Of a DNA stretch of 64,000 nt, positions 46,680-54,592 are shown one piece after another; position 1 is the first letter of the stretch; each line of letters opens with the position of its first letter. The notes below the pieces were generated by a model that saw only the letters and a program-made list of their open reading frames with translations, did not search any database and was not told the DNA's origin. A program made the position numbers and the translations under genes. The stretch comes from Stenotrophomonas maltophilia (GTDB taxonomy: Bacteria > Pseudomonadota > Gammaproteobacteria > Xanthomonadales > Xanthomonadaceae), in contig NZ_NIVS01000020.1 of assembly GCF_002205165.1 (NCBI RefSeq), positions 124,001 through 188,000 of the forward strand, written 5' to 3'.

Positions 46680-47828
46680 ATGCAGCCGGGCACCAGTGAC
46701 ACCACCACCGATGTTTCCCTCGATGCGCCGGCCGGCGTGAGCCTGCCGCCGGTCGATGTGCTGCTGGACGACCAGACCGCACCGGACGCGTTCAATGGCG
46801 AGGCCGAGGGCGAGACGCCGGCACCGGGTGCGATCCGCTACCGCCTGCCGATGGTCTCGGTGCCCGACAACGTGCTGCTCAAGGCCGCCGTGCAGAAGCT
46901 GGTCGAGCAGAAGGCGCAGCTGGACGCGCTGGCACGCCAGGGCAGCCTGCCCGGCCTGATGCCGGCCGAGTGGCAGGGCAGCGGCCTGCGCGGGGTGGAC
47001 CTGCAGGGCTTCGTGCTGAGCGTGGTGCCGTTCCTGCAGAACGCCAGCAAGGACGAAACCGCCCCGGCGCGCCTGCCGCTCAAACACGTGCTGGGTGATG
47101 CCGGCCGCTGGGACCAGCACGACGTCGAAGAACCCAGATCGCTGGCGTTCTTCCTGGCCAGCGATGATCGCGCCAGCGCCGGCGCCAAGGATCCTGCGGA
47201 GGCCTACCTGGTCGGCGCGCTCGGCCTGGCCTGGGCGCACGAAGGCCGCACCCGCCCGGGCTTCCTGCGTGAGATGGGCTACGACAGCATGGCCGCGCGC
47301 GTGGACCTGCTGCCGTACCCGGCGGCGGCGCAGCTGGCGCTGTACAGCGTGACCGCGCACGGGGTGACCCAGATCTGGTGCGTGCTGGATCGTCGCAAGG
47401 TGCGCCCGCTGCTGGCGCCGTGGATCAGCGTGCCGCTGCTGACCGCCTATGGTGTCAACGCTCCGCAGACCTGGCCGACCAGCTTCCCGGCGGTCGACGA
47501 GGTGGCGGCGATGCTGGCCGCCGCGCGGGGTGGCAAGGGGCCGGTCGAAGCGGACCTGGGCAAGGTGGCGGCAAAGGTTGCCCACGACGCCTCCGGCGAA
47601 GCCTGGATGCCGGTCAGCCTGCTCCAGGTCGGTACGTGGTCACCGCGCTGGCGTTACTTCATGGCCACCTTCATCGGGTTGCCATCGCTGCTGCTGGTGG
47701 TTGCCGCGCTGGCCCTGCCGGGGGCGATCGAAGCGGCCGCCGTGGCGGCCTCGCTGGGGTTCGCCGGTGGTGCGATCGGCGCGCTGGCCGCGCCCTGGGT
47801 GCATGCGCGGCGCAAGCACCTGAGCTGA
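46680..47828 (+). CDS. Uncharacterised protein with C-terminal membrane helices
   Basis: The 382-residue product is soluble for most of its length and ends with two membrane helices (about 320-370, GLPSLLLVVAALALPGAIEAAAVAASLGFAGGAIGAL). No known domain is recognised. Short patches such as GLAWAHEGRTRPGFLREMGYDSMA and AEVDEVAAMLAAARG look like ordinary folded protein. An ATG at 46638 has an AAGGA site five bases before it, but the codons between 46638 and 46680 have poor third-position GC, so I use the ATG at 46680. It is probably transcribed alone, after the terminator. Confidence 0.75.
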   Translation: MQPGTSDTTTDVSLDAPAGVSLPPVDVLLDDQTAPDAFNGEAEGETPAPGAIRYRLPMVSVPDNVLLKAAVQKLVEQKAQLDALARQGSLPGLMPAEWQGSGLRGVDLQGFVLSVVPFLQNASKDETAPARLPLKHVLGDAGRWDQHDVEEPRSLAFFLASDDRASAGAKDPAEAYLVGALGLAWAHEGRTRPGFLREMGYDSMAARVDLLPYPAAAQLALYSVTAHGVTQIWCVLDRRKVRPLLAPWISVPLLTAYGVNAPQTWPTSFPAVDEVAAMLAAARGGKGPVEADLGKVAAKVAHDASGEAWMPVSLLQVGTWSPRWRYFMATFIGLPSLLLVVAALALPGAIEAAAVAASLGFAGGAIGALAAPWVHARRKHLS

Positions 47829-47837
47829 GGCGCGTGC

Positions 47838-47863
47838 GCCGACGACCCACGCTCGTCGGCTAC
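47838..47863 (-). repeat. SMAG-like hairpin carrying a stop codon
   Basis: GCCGACGA, a seven-base loop and TCGTCGGC pair perfectly; on the minus strand the element starts GTAG. The TAG (47860-47862) is the stop codon of the MarR-family gene. Confidence 0.75.
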
Positions 47864-48348
47864 TCGTCCATCCGCTGCAGGCCTTCGCCGGCCAGGCGCA
47901 GGATCAGCGTTTCCAGCATCTGTTCTTCGTCCTCGCTGAGCACGGACATCAACTTGCGGGTGATGTCGATCACCAGCGGGGCGATGGTCTCGTATACCTC
48001 GAACCCGGCGGCCGACAGCGCCAGCACCGAGCGGCGGCGGTCGTCGCCGTGGGTTTCACGCTTGATGAAGCCCCGTTCGAGCAGTCTGGCCACGGCGCGG
48101 CTGACCGCGACCTTGTCCATCGCGGTGCGATCGGACACCTCGCTGGCCGACGAGCCCGGGTACAGCGCCAGAACCGTGATCACCCGCCACTCGGGGATCG
48201 CCAGGCCATAACGGTCCCCATACAGCTTGGCGATGTTGCCGCTGACGCGGTTGGACAGAACGCTCAGCCGGTAGGGCAGGAACTGCTCCAGATCGAGCAG
48301 GGCGTGCGATGCGCGGATGCTGTGACTGCTGGGATCGGGCGGGCTCAT
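47860..48348 (-). CDS. MarR-family transcriptional regulator of the hppD-hmgA locus
   Basis: The 162-residue regulator has the MarR winged helix: SNRVSGNIAKLYGDRYGLAIPEWRVITVLALYPGSSASEVSDRTAMDKVAVSRAVARLLERGFIKRE is too long to be chance, with the wing THGDDRRRSVLALS. Helical dimer arms lie at both ends. It is divergent from hppD with 127 bp between starts; that spacer holds a strong promoter with a palindrome inside it. It should sense an aromatic acid, as HpaR-type regulators do, and repress hppD and itself. The start at 48348 avoids four extra residues from 48360. Confidence 0.9.
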   Translation of the reverse strand: MSPPDPSSHSIRASHALLDLEQFLPYRLSVLSNRVSGNIAKLYGDRYGLAIPEWRVITVLALYPGSSASEVSDRTAMDKVAVSRAVARLLERGFIKRETHGDDRRRSVLALSAAGFEVYETIAPLVIDITRKLMSVLSEDEEQMLETLILRLAGEGLQRMDE

Positions 48349-48361
48349 GCTGCGGTGCACC

Positions 48362-48390
48362 TTGATGGTGGTTTCATGTGAAACTATAAC
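48362..48390 (+). promoter_or_regulatory. Sigma-70 promoter of hppD
   Basis: TTGATG (48362-48367), exactly 17 bp, TATAAC (48385-48390). It should start transcription near 48397, about 80 bp before the hppD ATG. Confidence 0.75.
48371..48384. promoter_or_regulatory. Palindromic operator inside the hppD promoter
   Basis: GTTTCA-TG-TGAAAC is a perfect 6-bp inverted repeat filling the gap between the -35 and -10 boxes. A MarR dimer bound here would block RNA polymerase. It is also 23 bp from the start of the divergent marR gene. Confidence 0.65.
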
Positions 48391-48475
48391 CTACGTTCCG
48401 GACTCCGCATTCTCGCGGGTCTGCCTTCCTACCGCACCTGGTTTTTTCCGATGCGGACTGCTTTGGAGCCACAGC

Positions 48476-49591
48476 ATGACCAGCCAAACGAGCACCGCGT
48501 CCTTCGCACCCGATCCGGGCATGCAGGTCACCACCTTCGAAAACCCGATGGGCATCGATGGTTTCGAGTTCGTCGAGTTCGCCGCCCCGGCCGGCCGTGG
48601 CGCGGAATTGCACGACTATTTCCGCAAGATGGGCTTCACCGCCGTGCTGCGCCACAAGCAGCGTGCGATCACGGTCTATCGCCAGGGCGACGTGAATTTC
48701 CTGGTCAACGAAGAGCCGGATTCGTTCGCCTCGGACTTCGCCGAGAAGCATGGCCCGTGCGCCTGCGGTTTCGCGATCCGCTTCAAGAAGCCGGGCGATG
48801 AGGTCTACCAGATGGCCCTGGGCAACGGCGCCGAAGCGATCGACTTCAAGCCCGAGACCCGCGCCGTTGCGGCCCCGATCATCAAGGGCATCGGCGACTG
48901 CATGCTGTACCTGGTCGACCGTTACGGCGCCAACGGCAGCATGTTCGATACCGATTACGCGCCGATCGAAGGTGTGGACCAGCGCCCGAAGGGCTTCGGG
49001 CTGACCTTCATCGATCACCTGACCCACAACCTGTACTTCGGCAACATGCAGCAGTGGTCGGATTACTACGAGCGGCTGTTCAACTTCCGCGAGATCCGCT
49101 ACTTCGACATCAAGGGCCTCAAGACCGGCCTGGTGTCCAAGGCGATGACCGCCCCGGACGGCATCGTGCGCATCCCGCTCAACGAATCGTCCGATCCGAA
49201 GAGCCAGATCAACGAATACCTCGACGCCTACAAGGGCGAGGGCATCCAGCACATCGCCTGTTTCACCGAGAACATCTACGACACCGTGGAAGCGATGCGC
49301 GCCCAGGGCGTGGAGTTCCTGGATACGCCGGACACGTATTTCGACGTGATCGACATGCGCGTGCCCAACCACGGTGAAGACGTGGCCCGCCTGGCGAAGA
49401 ACAAGATCCTGATCGATGCCGACCCGGAGACCAAGCAGCGCAAGCTGCTGCAGATCTTCACCACCAACTGCATCGGCCCGATCTTCTTCGAGATTATCCA
49501 GCGCAAGGGCAACGAAGGTTTCGGCGAAGGCAACTTCACCGCGCTGTTTGAAAGCATCGAACGCGACCAGATGAAGCGCGGCGTGCTGTAA
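48476..49591 (+). CDS. hppD: 4-hydroxyphenylpyruvate dioxygenase
   Basis: HppD makes homogentisate from 4-hydroxyphenylpyruvate, the second step of tyrosine catabolism. The 371-residue protein has two VOC-type halves. The Fe(II) ligands are seen in FIDHLTHNLYFGNM (His), IQHIACFTENIYD (His) and IFFEIIQRKGNEGFGEGNF (Glu). The last motif is the conserved C-terminal stretch. GGAG lies before the ATG at 48476. hmgA follows 119 bp later; the spacer contains GTAACGC/GCGTTAC inverted arms (49602-49629). Confidence 0.96.
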   Translation: MTSQTSTASFAPDPGMQVTTFENPMGIDGFEFVEFAAPAGRGAELHDYFRKMGFTAVLRHKQRAITVYRQGDVNFLVNEEPDSFASDFAEKHGPCACGFAIRFKKPGDEVYQMALGNGAEAIDFKPETRAVAAPIIKGIGDCMLYLVDRYGANGSMFDTDYAPIEGVDQRPKGFGLTFIDHLTHNLYFGNMQQWSDYYERLFNFREIRYFDIKGLKTGLVSKAMTAPDGIVRIPLNESSDPKSQINEYLDAYKGEGIQHIACFTENIYDTVEAMRAQGVEFLDTPDTYFDVIDMRVPNHGEDVARLAKNKILIDADPETKQRKLLQIFTTNCIGPIFFEIIQRKGNEGFGEGNFTALFESIERDQMKRGVL

Positions 49592-49710
49592 GACGCACGC
49601 TGTAACGCACCGGCAGCCGCCCGCGTTACGCTGCAACGATGGCCTCCGCGTCCGCGCGGGTGCCATCGGCTGTATTCCCTTGCCATCCACGCCTCCGGCG
49701 GAGCAGGACC

Positions 49711-51012
49711 ATGAACAACCCGATGTCATCGCGCGGCTATCAGACCGGTTTCGGCAACGAGTTCGCCACTGAGGCGGTGCCGGGTGCACTGCCGGTGGGG
49801 CAGAACTCGCCGCAGCGGGTCGCCCATGGCCTGTATGCCGAGCAGCTTTCCGGCACCGCATTCACTGCGCCGCGCGGCAGCAACCGCCGCAGCTGGGTGT
49901 ACCGCATCCGCCCGGCGGTGACCCACGGCGAATTCACTCCCTTCGCCCAGCCACACCTGCGCGGTGACGTCGCCCAAGGGGCGGTCTCACCCAACCAGCT
50001 GCGCTGGGATCCGTTGCCGCTGCCAACCACGCCCACCGATTTCATCGAGGGGCTGTACACGATGGGGGGCAACGGCTCGCCCGACGCCCACCATGGCGTG
50101 GGCATCCACCTGTATGCCGCCAACCGCGACATGCAGGGCCGCTATTTCTACAACGCCGATGGCGAGCTGCTGATCGTCCCGCAGCTCGGCCGCCTGCGCC
50201 TGCTCACTGAAATGGGCGTGATCGAGATCGAACCGCAGCAGATCGCGGTGATTCCACGCGGCGTACGTTTCCGTGTCGAACTGCCCGATGGCGACGCACG
50301 CGGCTACGTCTGCGAGAACTTCGGCGCGCTGCTCAAGCTGCCGGACCTGGGCCCGATCGGCTCCAACGGCCTGGCCAATCCGCGCGACTTCGAAACCCCG
50401 CATGCCGCGTTCGAGAACGTCGATGGCGCGTTCGAACTGATCGCCAAGTTCGATGGTCAACTGTGGCGTGCGGATATCGACCATTCCCCGCTGGACGTGG
50501 TCGCCTGGCACGGCAACTACGCGCCGTACCGCTACGATCTGCGCCGCTTCAACACGATCGGCTCGATCAGCCACGACCATCCCGATCCCTCGATCTTCCT
50601 CGTGCTGCATTCGCCCAGCGACACGCCGGGGACCAGCAACATGGATTTTGCGATCTTCCCGCCGCGCTGGCTGGTTGCGCAGAACACGTTCCGCCCGCCG
50701 TGGTTCCACCGCAACATCGCCAGCGAGTTCATGGGCCTGATCCACGGTGCCTACGACGCGAAGGCCGAAGGCTTCGTGCCCGGCGGCGCCTCGCTGCACA
50801 ACTGCATGAGCGGCCACGGCCCGGACGCGGTGACCTTCGAGAAAGCCTCCGCTGCCGACCTGAGCAAGCCGGACGTGATCAAGGACACCATGGCCTTCAT
50901 GTTCGAAACCCGCGGCGTGATCCGCCCCACCGCCCAGGCGATGGACGCGGCGCACCGCCAGCGTGGGTACCAGCAGTGCTGGCAGGGCCTGAAGGCGAAT
51001 TTCTCGGGGTAA
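49711..51012 (+). CDS. hmgA: Homogentisate 1,2-dioxygenase
   Basis: HmgA opens the ring of homogentisate to maleylacetoacetate. The 433-residue protein starts [24 protein letters not shown], the conserved N-terminal region. The Fe(II) site is in [18 protein letters not shown] (His and Glu) and [12 protein letters not shown] (second His). The cupin core ends with QRGYQQCW. Loss of HmgA gives brown pyomelanin in relatives. The fumarylacetoacetase that completes the route is not in this window. Confidence 0.97.
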   Translation: MNNPMSSRGYQTGFGNEFATEAVPGALPVGQNSPQRVAHGLYAEQLSGTAFTAPRGSNRRSWVYRIRPAVTHGEFTPFAQPHLRGDVAQGAVSPNQLRWDPLPLPTTPTDFIEGLYTMGGNGSPDAHHGVGIHLYAANRDMQGRYFYNADGELLIVPQLGRLRLLTEMGVIEIEPQQIAVIPRGVRFRVELPDGDARGYVCENFGALLKLPDLGPIGSNGLANPRDFETPHAAFENVDGAFELIAKFDGQLWRADIDHSPLDVVAWHGNYAPYRYDLRRFNTIGSISHDHPDPSIFLVLHSPSDTPGTSNMDFAIFPPRWLVAQNTFRPPWFHRNIASEFMGLIHGAYDAKAEGFVPGGASLHNCMSGHGPDAVTFEKASAADLSKPDVIKDTMAFMFETRGVIRPTAQAMDAAHRQRGYQQCWQGLKANFSG

Positions 51013-51018
51013 GCAGCC

Positions 51019-51555
51019 TCAAACCGCCGCGATCTGGACGCGGTCGGCATGTTCCTTCGGCAACACCTCCAGCAACCGCTGCCGCACCCGTTCGGCATAG
51101 CCGGCGGAGGTCAGGTCCGGCAGTGCCTCCAGCGCGGCGTGCAGCGCCGCCATGACCGCGTCGTCGCTGCGCGCCTGCTGCAGGGTGTGGAACAGCGCTG
51201 CCGCGCGCGGATGGCGCTGCAGTTCCAGGATGTCCAGCAGATAGATCCGGGCGGCGACCAGCGAGCGGCGGCGTTCGGTCACCGGCGCGGGCGCCGGCGC
51301 CACGGTGGGCATCACGCCGGGCACGAGTGTGGCAGGCGCGACAACGGCCGCCTCCGCGACCGCACTTGATACCAGATACCCGCTCTGGATCAGCTGGATC
51401 ACCATCGCCGGGGTTTCCGGGCCCACCAGCTGGCCCAGCTGGACCAGATCACGCTGGCCGTCGCACAGGATCAACAGCCGGCGCTGGCGCATGTCCAGCG
51501 GGGCACGGTGGGCCTGCAGCGCGGTGCGGGCGAGATCGGTCTTCTGCGGTTGCAT
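51019..51555 (-). CDS. Uncharacterised protein with possible winged-helix N-terminus
   Basis: The 178-residue protein has an N-terminal segment (about 15-60, HRAPLDMRQRRLLILCDGQRDLVQLGQLVGPETPAMVIQLIQSGYL is its span) that looks like a compact helix-turn-helix with a DGQRDLxxL turn. A Pro/Ala/Val-rich linker follows, and then a helical C-terminal half (SLVAARIYLLDILELQRHP). I do not recognise a named family. It faces hmgA tail to tail, separated by 6 bp. Confidence 0.65.
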   Translation of the reverse strand: MQPQKTDLARTALQAHRAPLDMRQRRLLILCDGQRDLVQLGQLVGPETPAMVIQLIQSGYLVSSAVAEAAVVAPATLVPGVMPTVAPAPAPVTERRRSLVAARIYLLDILELQRHPRAAALFHTLQQARSDDAVMAALHAALEALPDLTSAGYAERVRQRLLEVLPKEHADRVQIAAV

Positions 51556-51685
51556 GGGGGCGGGGTCGATGCGGTGCAGGCCGAGCCTGAACGCGGCAGG
51601 TGAAACGCGGATGACAGCGACAGCCTGCATCCCGCCCACACAGCGTTCGCGCTAGGCTGCGCCCATTCACCGGGAGGATGCAGGC

Positions 51686-52294
51686 ATGAAACAGCTGGGA
51701 AGCATGATCGCACTGGGTATGGTGCTGGCCTTGGCCGCGTGCGAGCGCACGCCGGAAACCCCGTCGGGCGATGCCGAGGCGGCCGTGCCGGCACCGGCGG
51801 CGGACACCGCGCCGGCAGCGCCTGGCACGGCCGCGCCAGGCACGGATACGCAGGGGCCGGCACGCCTGGATGGCTACGGCCCGGTGGCGCTGGGCAGCAC
51901 GCTGGACGAGGTCAGGGCGGCCTGGAAGGAACCGCTGCAGGGGGACGTCGCTGACGACTACTGCCATGCGCTGCGGCCCGAAGGCGCGCAGGCCGAGGAC
52001 GTGATCTTCATGATCGAAGGCAAGCGACTGGTGCGCTACGACGTGCGCAACGACCGCATCGTCGCCCCCGGCGGCGGCAAGGTCGGCATGTCGCTGGGCC
52101 AGCTGCAGACGCTGTACCCGGACCGCGGCGACCTGACCCCGCACAAGTACGATCCGCAGGGCCACAACCTGCGCGTGCGCCCGGCCACCGAAGGCGGCGC
52201 GCTGGTCAACTTCGAGATCAATGGCGATGGCAACGTGACCGCCTGGCGCGTTGGCAAGACCCCGCAGGTGGACTACGTGGAAGGCTGTTCCTGA
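51686..52294 (+). CDS. Uncharacterised lipoprotein
   Basis: The 202-residue protein has a lipoprotein signal (MKQLGSMIALGMVLALAAC). A disordered Ala/Pro/Thr stretch runs to about residue 60, then a folded domain: LGSTLDEVRAAWKEPL, YCHALRPEGAQAEDVIFMIEGKRLVRYDV and RNDRIVAPGGGKVGMSLGQLQTLYPD. Two repeats of 'G(S/M)TL-x-xL/V' hint at a SmpA/BamE-like or lectin-like fold; this is weak. Two Cys (near the middle and the C-terminus) may pair. Function is unknown. Confidence 0.8.
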   Translation: MKQLGSMIALGMVLALAACERTPETPSGDAEAAVPAPAADTAPAAPGTAAPGTDTQGPARLDGYGPVALGSTLDEVRAAWKEPLQGDVADDYCHALRPEGAQAEDVIFMIEGKRLVRYDVRNDRIVAPGGGKVGMSLGQLQTLYPDRGDLTPHKYDPQGHNLRVRPATEGGALVNFEINGDGNVTAWRVGKTPQVDYVEGCS

Positions 52295-52362
52295 GCGGGC
52301 CTTCACTGTTCGGGCCGGGCTGGCCCTAAAATCGGCCCAGATCTGTCACCGGGGAGCACCAG

Positions 52363-53319
52363 ATGATCGCTGCCACTGTTTGGTTCGTGCTGGGGCTGGT
52401 GCTGCTGGCACTGGGCGGTGATTCCATCGTCCGGGCCGCATCGGGACTGGCCCAGCGCTTGGGCGCCTCACCGTTCGTGGCCGGGCTGCTGCTGGTGGCC
52501 TTCGGCACCTCGCTGCCGGAACTGGTGGTCAATGCCCGCGCCTTCGTGGTCGGTGCTGAAGAACTCGCCCTGGGCAACGCGGTGGGCAGCAACATCGTCA
52601 ATGTCGGCCTGACCCTGGGCCTGGCGGCGCTGGCCGCGCCGCTGCTGGTGCGTGCGCGCCTGCTCTCGCCGCTGCTGGTGTGCCTGGCGGGCGCCAGCGC
52701 GCTGCTGATCCTGTTCGGTCTGGATGGCGTGATCGCACGCTGGGAAGGGGTCGTGCTGCTGCTCGCCTTCGTCGGCCTGCTGGTGTTCCTGCTGCGCCGC
52801 GCGCGGCTGGAATCCGAGCCGGTGCGCGAGGGCATCGCCGGCTACGCGATGACCCGCACAGGGCTGTTCCTCAACCTCCTGCGGCTGCTGTTCGCGGCGG
52901 TGTGCCTGTATGTCGGCGCGCGCTGGGTCGTGCAGGCCGCGCCGGTGTTTGGCGCCGGGCTGGGGTGGTCACCGTTGCTGGTCGGCCTGCTGCCGGTGGC
53001 GATCGGCACGGCCTTGCCCGAAGTGGCTGCGGCGATTGCGGCAGCACGCCGTGGGCAGGGCGACATGGTGCTGGGCCACGTGATCGGCTCGAGCCTGTTC
53101 AACCTGCTGGTGGTGGTCGGCGGCATGGCCGCGCTGCGCCCGCTGGCGCTGCCCGAATCGTTCGTCAAACTGGAGCTGCCGGCGGCGATCGCCTTCGTGC
53201 TCGTGCTCTACCCGATGCTGCGCGGTGACCTGACCATCAGCCGGCGCGAAGGCGCGGTGCTGGTGGTGGCGTTCGTCGGTTGGGCCGCGCTGGAGCTGGC
53301 GTTGATCTGGGGCGGCTGA
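52363..53319 (+). CDS. Calcium/sodium antiporter (YrbG family)
   Basis: The 318-residue membrane protein is a member of the CaCA superfamily with ten helices and an internal duplication. The alpha-1 repeat reads VAFGTSLPELVVNARAF followed by GNAVGSNIVNVGLTLG; alpha-2 reads VAIGTALPEVAAAIAAARRG and GHVIGSSLFNLLVVVG. The GTSLPE/GTALPE acidic residues bind the cation. A TAAAAT box at 52327-52332 may be its -10. A SMAG pair follows. Confidence 0.95.
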   Translation: MIAATVWFVLGLVLLALGGDSIVRAASGLAQRLGASPFVAGLLLVAFGTSLPELVVNARAFVVGAEELALGNAVGSNIVNVGLTLGLAALAAPLLVRARLLSPLLVCLAGASALLILFGLDGVIARWEGVVLLLAFVGLLVFLLRRARLESEPVREGIAGYAMTRTGLFLNLLRLLFAAVCLYVGARWVVQAAPVFGAGLGWSPLLVGLLPVAIGTALPEVAAAIAAARRGQGDMVLGHVIGSSLFNLLVVVGGMAALRPLALPESFVKLELPAAIAFVLVLYPMLRGDLTISRREGAVLVVAFVGWAALELALIWGG

Positions 53320-53331
53320 CCGACGCAGGAC

Positions 53332-53354
53332 GCAGCGCCGACCGTGGGTCGGCT
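53332..53354 (+). repeat. Degenerate SMAG palindrome
   Basis: GCAG replaces GTAG, followed by CGCCGACC-GTG-GGTCGGCT. Paired with the copy at 53377. Confidence 0.65.
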
Positions 53355-53376
53355 GCCCTCCGGTACGATGCAGGCG

Positions 53377-53398
53377 GCCGACCAACGGTCGGCGCTAC
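53377..53398 (-). repeat. SMAG-type GTAG palindrome carrying a stop codon
   Basis: Minus-strand GTAG, then CGCCGACC-GTT-GGTCGGC. Its TAG is the mrpG stop codon. Confidence 0.88.
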
Positions 53399-53808
53399 TG
53401 GCTGTCCCGGGAAACGGGGGCCTTGGCATCGTCGGCCTCGTCCGCACGGCGCGGTTCCGGCGGCGGCAACTGTTCTTCCTTGGCGGTCTTGTGGCCCGGC
53501 AGGTCCGGTCGGGTTTCCATCAGCAGCGACAACGCGGCCTTGGCCATCATGTGCGCGCTGATCGGTGCGGTGATGAACAGGAATACCGTGATCAGCAGTT
53601 CGCGCGGCTGCGGGTCCTCGCCGAGGAAGATGTGATAGCAGACCGAGCCGACCAGCACGCAGCCCACGCCCAAGGTGCTGGCCTTGGTGGGTGCATGCAG
53701 GCGCTTGAAGAACGTGGACAGCTTCACCAGACCGAGCGCGCCGACCAGGATGAAGAAGCAGCCGAACAGCAGCAGAATCGACAGCACGATCTGGATGAAG
53801 GTGATCAT
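53395..53808 (-). CDS. mrpG: Mrp antiporter subunit G
   Basis: The 137-residue protein has three membrane helices (about 5-25, 40-60, 65-85) with LVKLSTFFKRLHAPTKASTLGV and VFLFITAPISAHMMAKAA typical of MnhG/PhaG. A hydrophilic tail of about 40 residues follows. It is the last gene of the mrp operon, overlapping mrpF by four bases (ATGA). Its TAG stop lies inside the SMAG palindrome, so the tail sequence may reflect the repeat's arrival. Confidence 0.93.
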   Translation of the reverse strand: MITFIQIVLSILLLFGCFFILVGALGLVKLSTFFKRLHAPTKASTLGVGCVLVGSVCYHIFLGEDPQPRELLITVFLFITAPISAHMMAKAALSLLMETRPDLPGHKTAKEEQLPPPEPRRADEADDAKAPVSRDSQ

Positions 53809-54089
53809 TCGACGATGTCCCGGCGCAGCACGAACTTGCTCAGCACCACCGTGCTGCCGAAGCCCAGCATGGCGATGATCAGTGCGGCTTCGAAATACAC
53901 CGCCGAGTTGAGGTACATGCCGAACAGCATCAGCTCGGCGATCGCCGTCACCGACAGGGTGTCCAGGGCGAGGATGCGGTCGGGCACGGTCGGGCCGCGC
54001 AGCAGGCGCCAGGTGGCCAGCAGCATGGCCAGGCCGACCACGTGCATGCACACCACCATCGTGGTCTGGATGAACATGTATCCGGTCAT
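53805..54089 (-). CDS. mrpF: Mrp antiporter subunit F
   Basis: The 94-residue protein has three membrane helices and the MnhF/PhaF motif RGPTVPDRILALDTLSVTAIA with conserved Asp residues in the central helix. It overlaps mrpE and mrpG by four bases on each side. Confidence 0.95.
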   Translation of the reverse strand: MTGYMFIQTTMVVCMHVVGLAMLLATWRLLRGPTVPDRILALDTLSVTAIAELMLFGMYLNSAVYFEAALIIAMLGFGSTVVLSKFVLRRDIVE

Positions 54090-54592
54090 GGGAAAATCTC
54101 CATCAGCGGGGCTTCGTAGCGGGATTTGATCTGCCGGATCAGCGCGTCCGGGTCATCCAGGTGCAGCACATGCACCAGCAGATACCTGCGGTCATCGGAC
54201 AACGCGGCCGAGACCGTGCCCGGGGTCAGCGTGATCATGCTGGTCAGCGCGGCGATGCCGTGGATGTTGGCGATATCCAGCGGCAGCCAGATGAAGCCGG
54301 GATGGATGCGGCGCTCCGGTCCCAGCACCTGGATCGCGACCCGGATGTTGGAGATCAGGATGTCCCACAGGGTGACGAACAGCAGCTTGGGCAGCGGGCG
54401 GAGCGAGCCGATGCGGGCGAACTCGCGGTCCAGCCGCGCCGCGAACAGCGGCACCACCACGCCCAGGATCATGCCGAGCACGATCTGGCCGACGGTGAAG
54501 CTGTCGGACATCAACAGCCAGAACACCACCACCATCACGCTCAGCGAGGGCGAGGGCAGCACGCGTTTGTACAGGGAAGGCTTGCGCGTCAT
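54086..54592 (-). CDS. mrpE: Mrp antiporter subunit E
   Basis: The 168-residue protein has two N-terminal membrane helices and a soluble domain. It carries the MnhE/PhaE region DIANIHGIAALTSMITLTPGTVSAALSDDRRYLLVHVLHLDDPD. It overlaps mrpD and mrpF by four bases, so it is translationally coupled. Confidence 0.95.
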   Translation of the reverse strand: MTRKPSLYKRVLPSPSLSVMVVVFWLLMSDSFTVGQIVLGMILGVVVPLFAARLDREFARIGSLRPLPKLLFVTLWDILISNIRVAIQVLGPERRIHPGFIWLPLDIANIHGIAALTSMITLTPGTVSAALSDDRRYLLVHVLHLDDPDALIRQIKSRYEAPLMEIFP

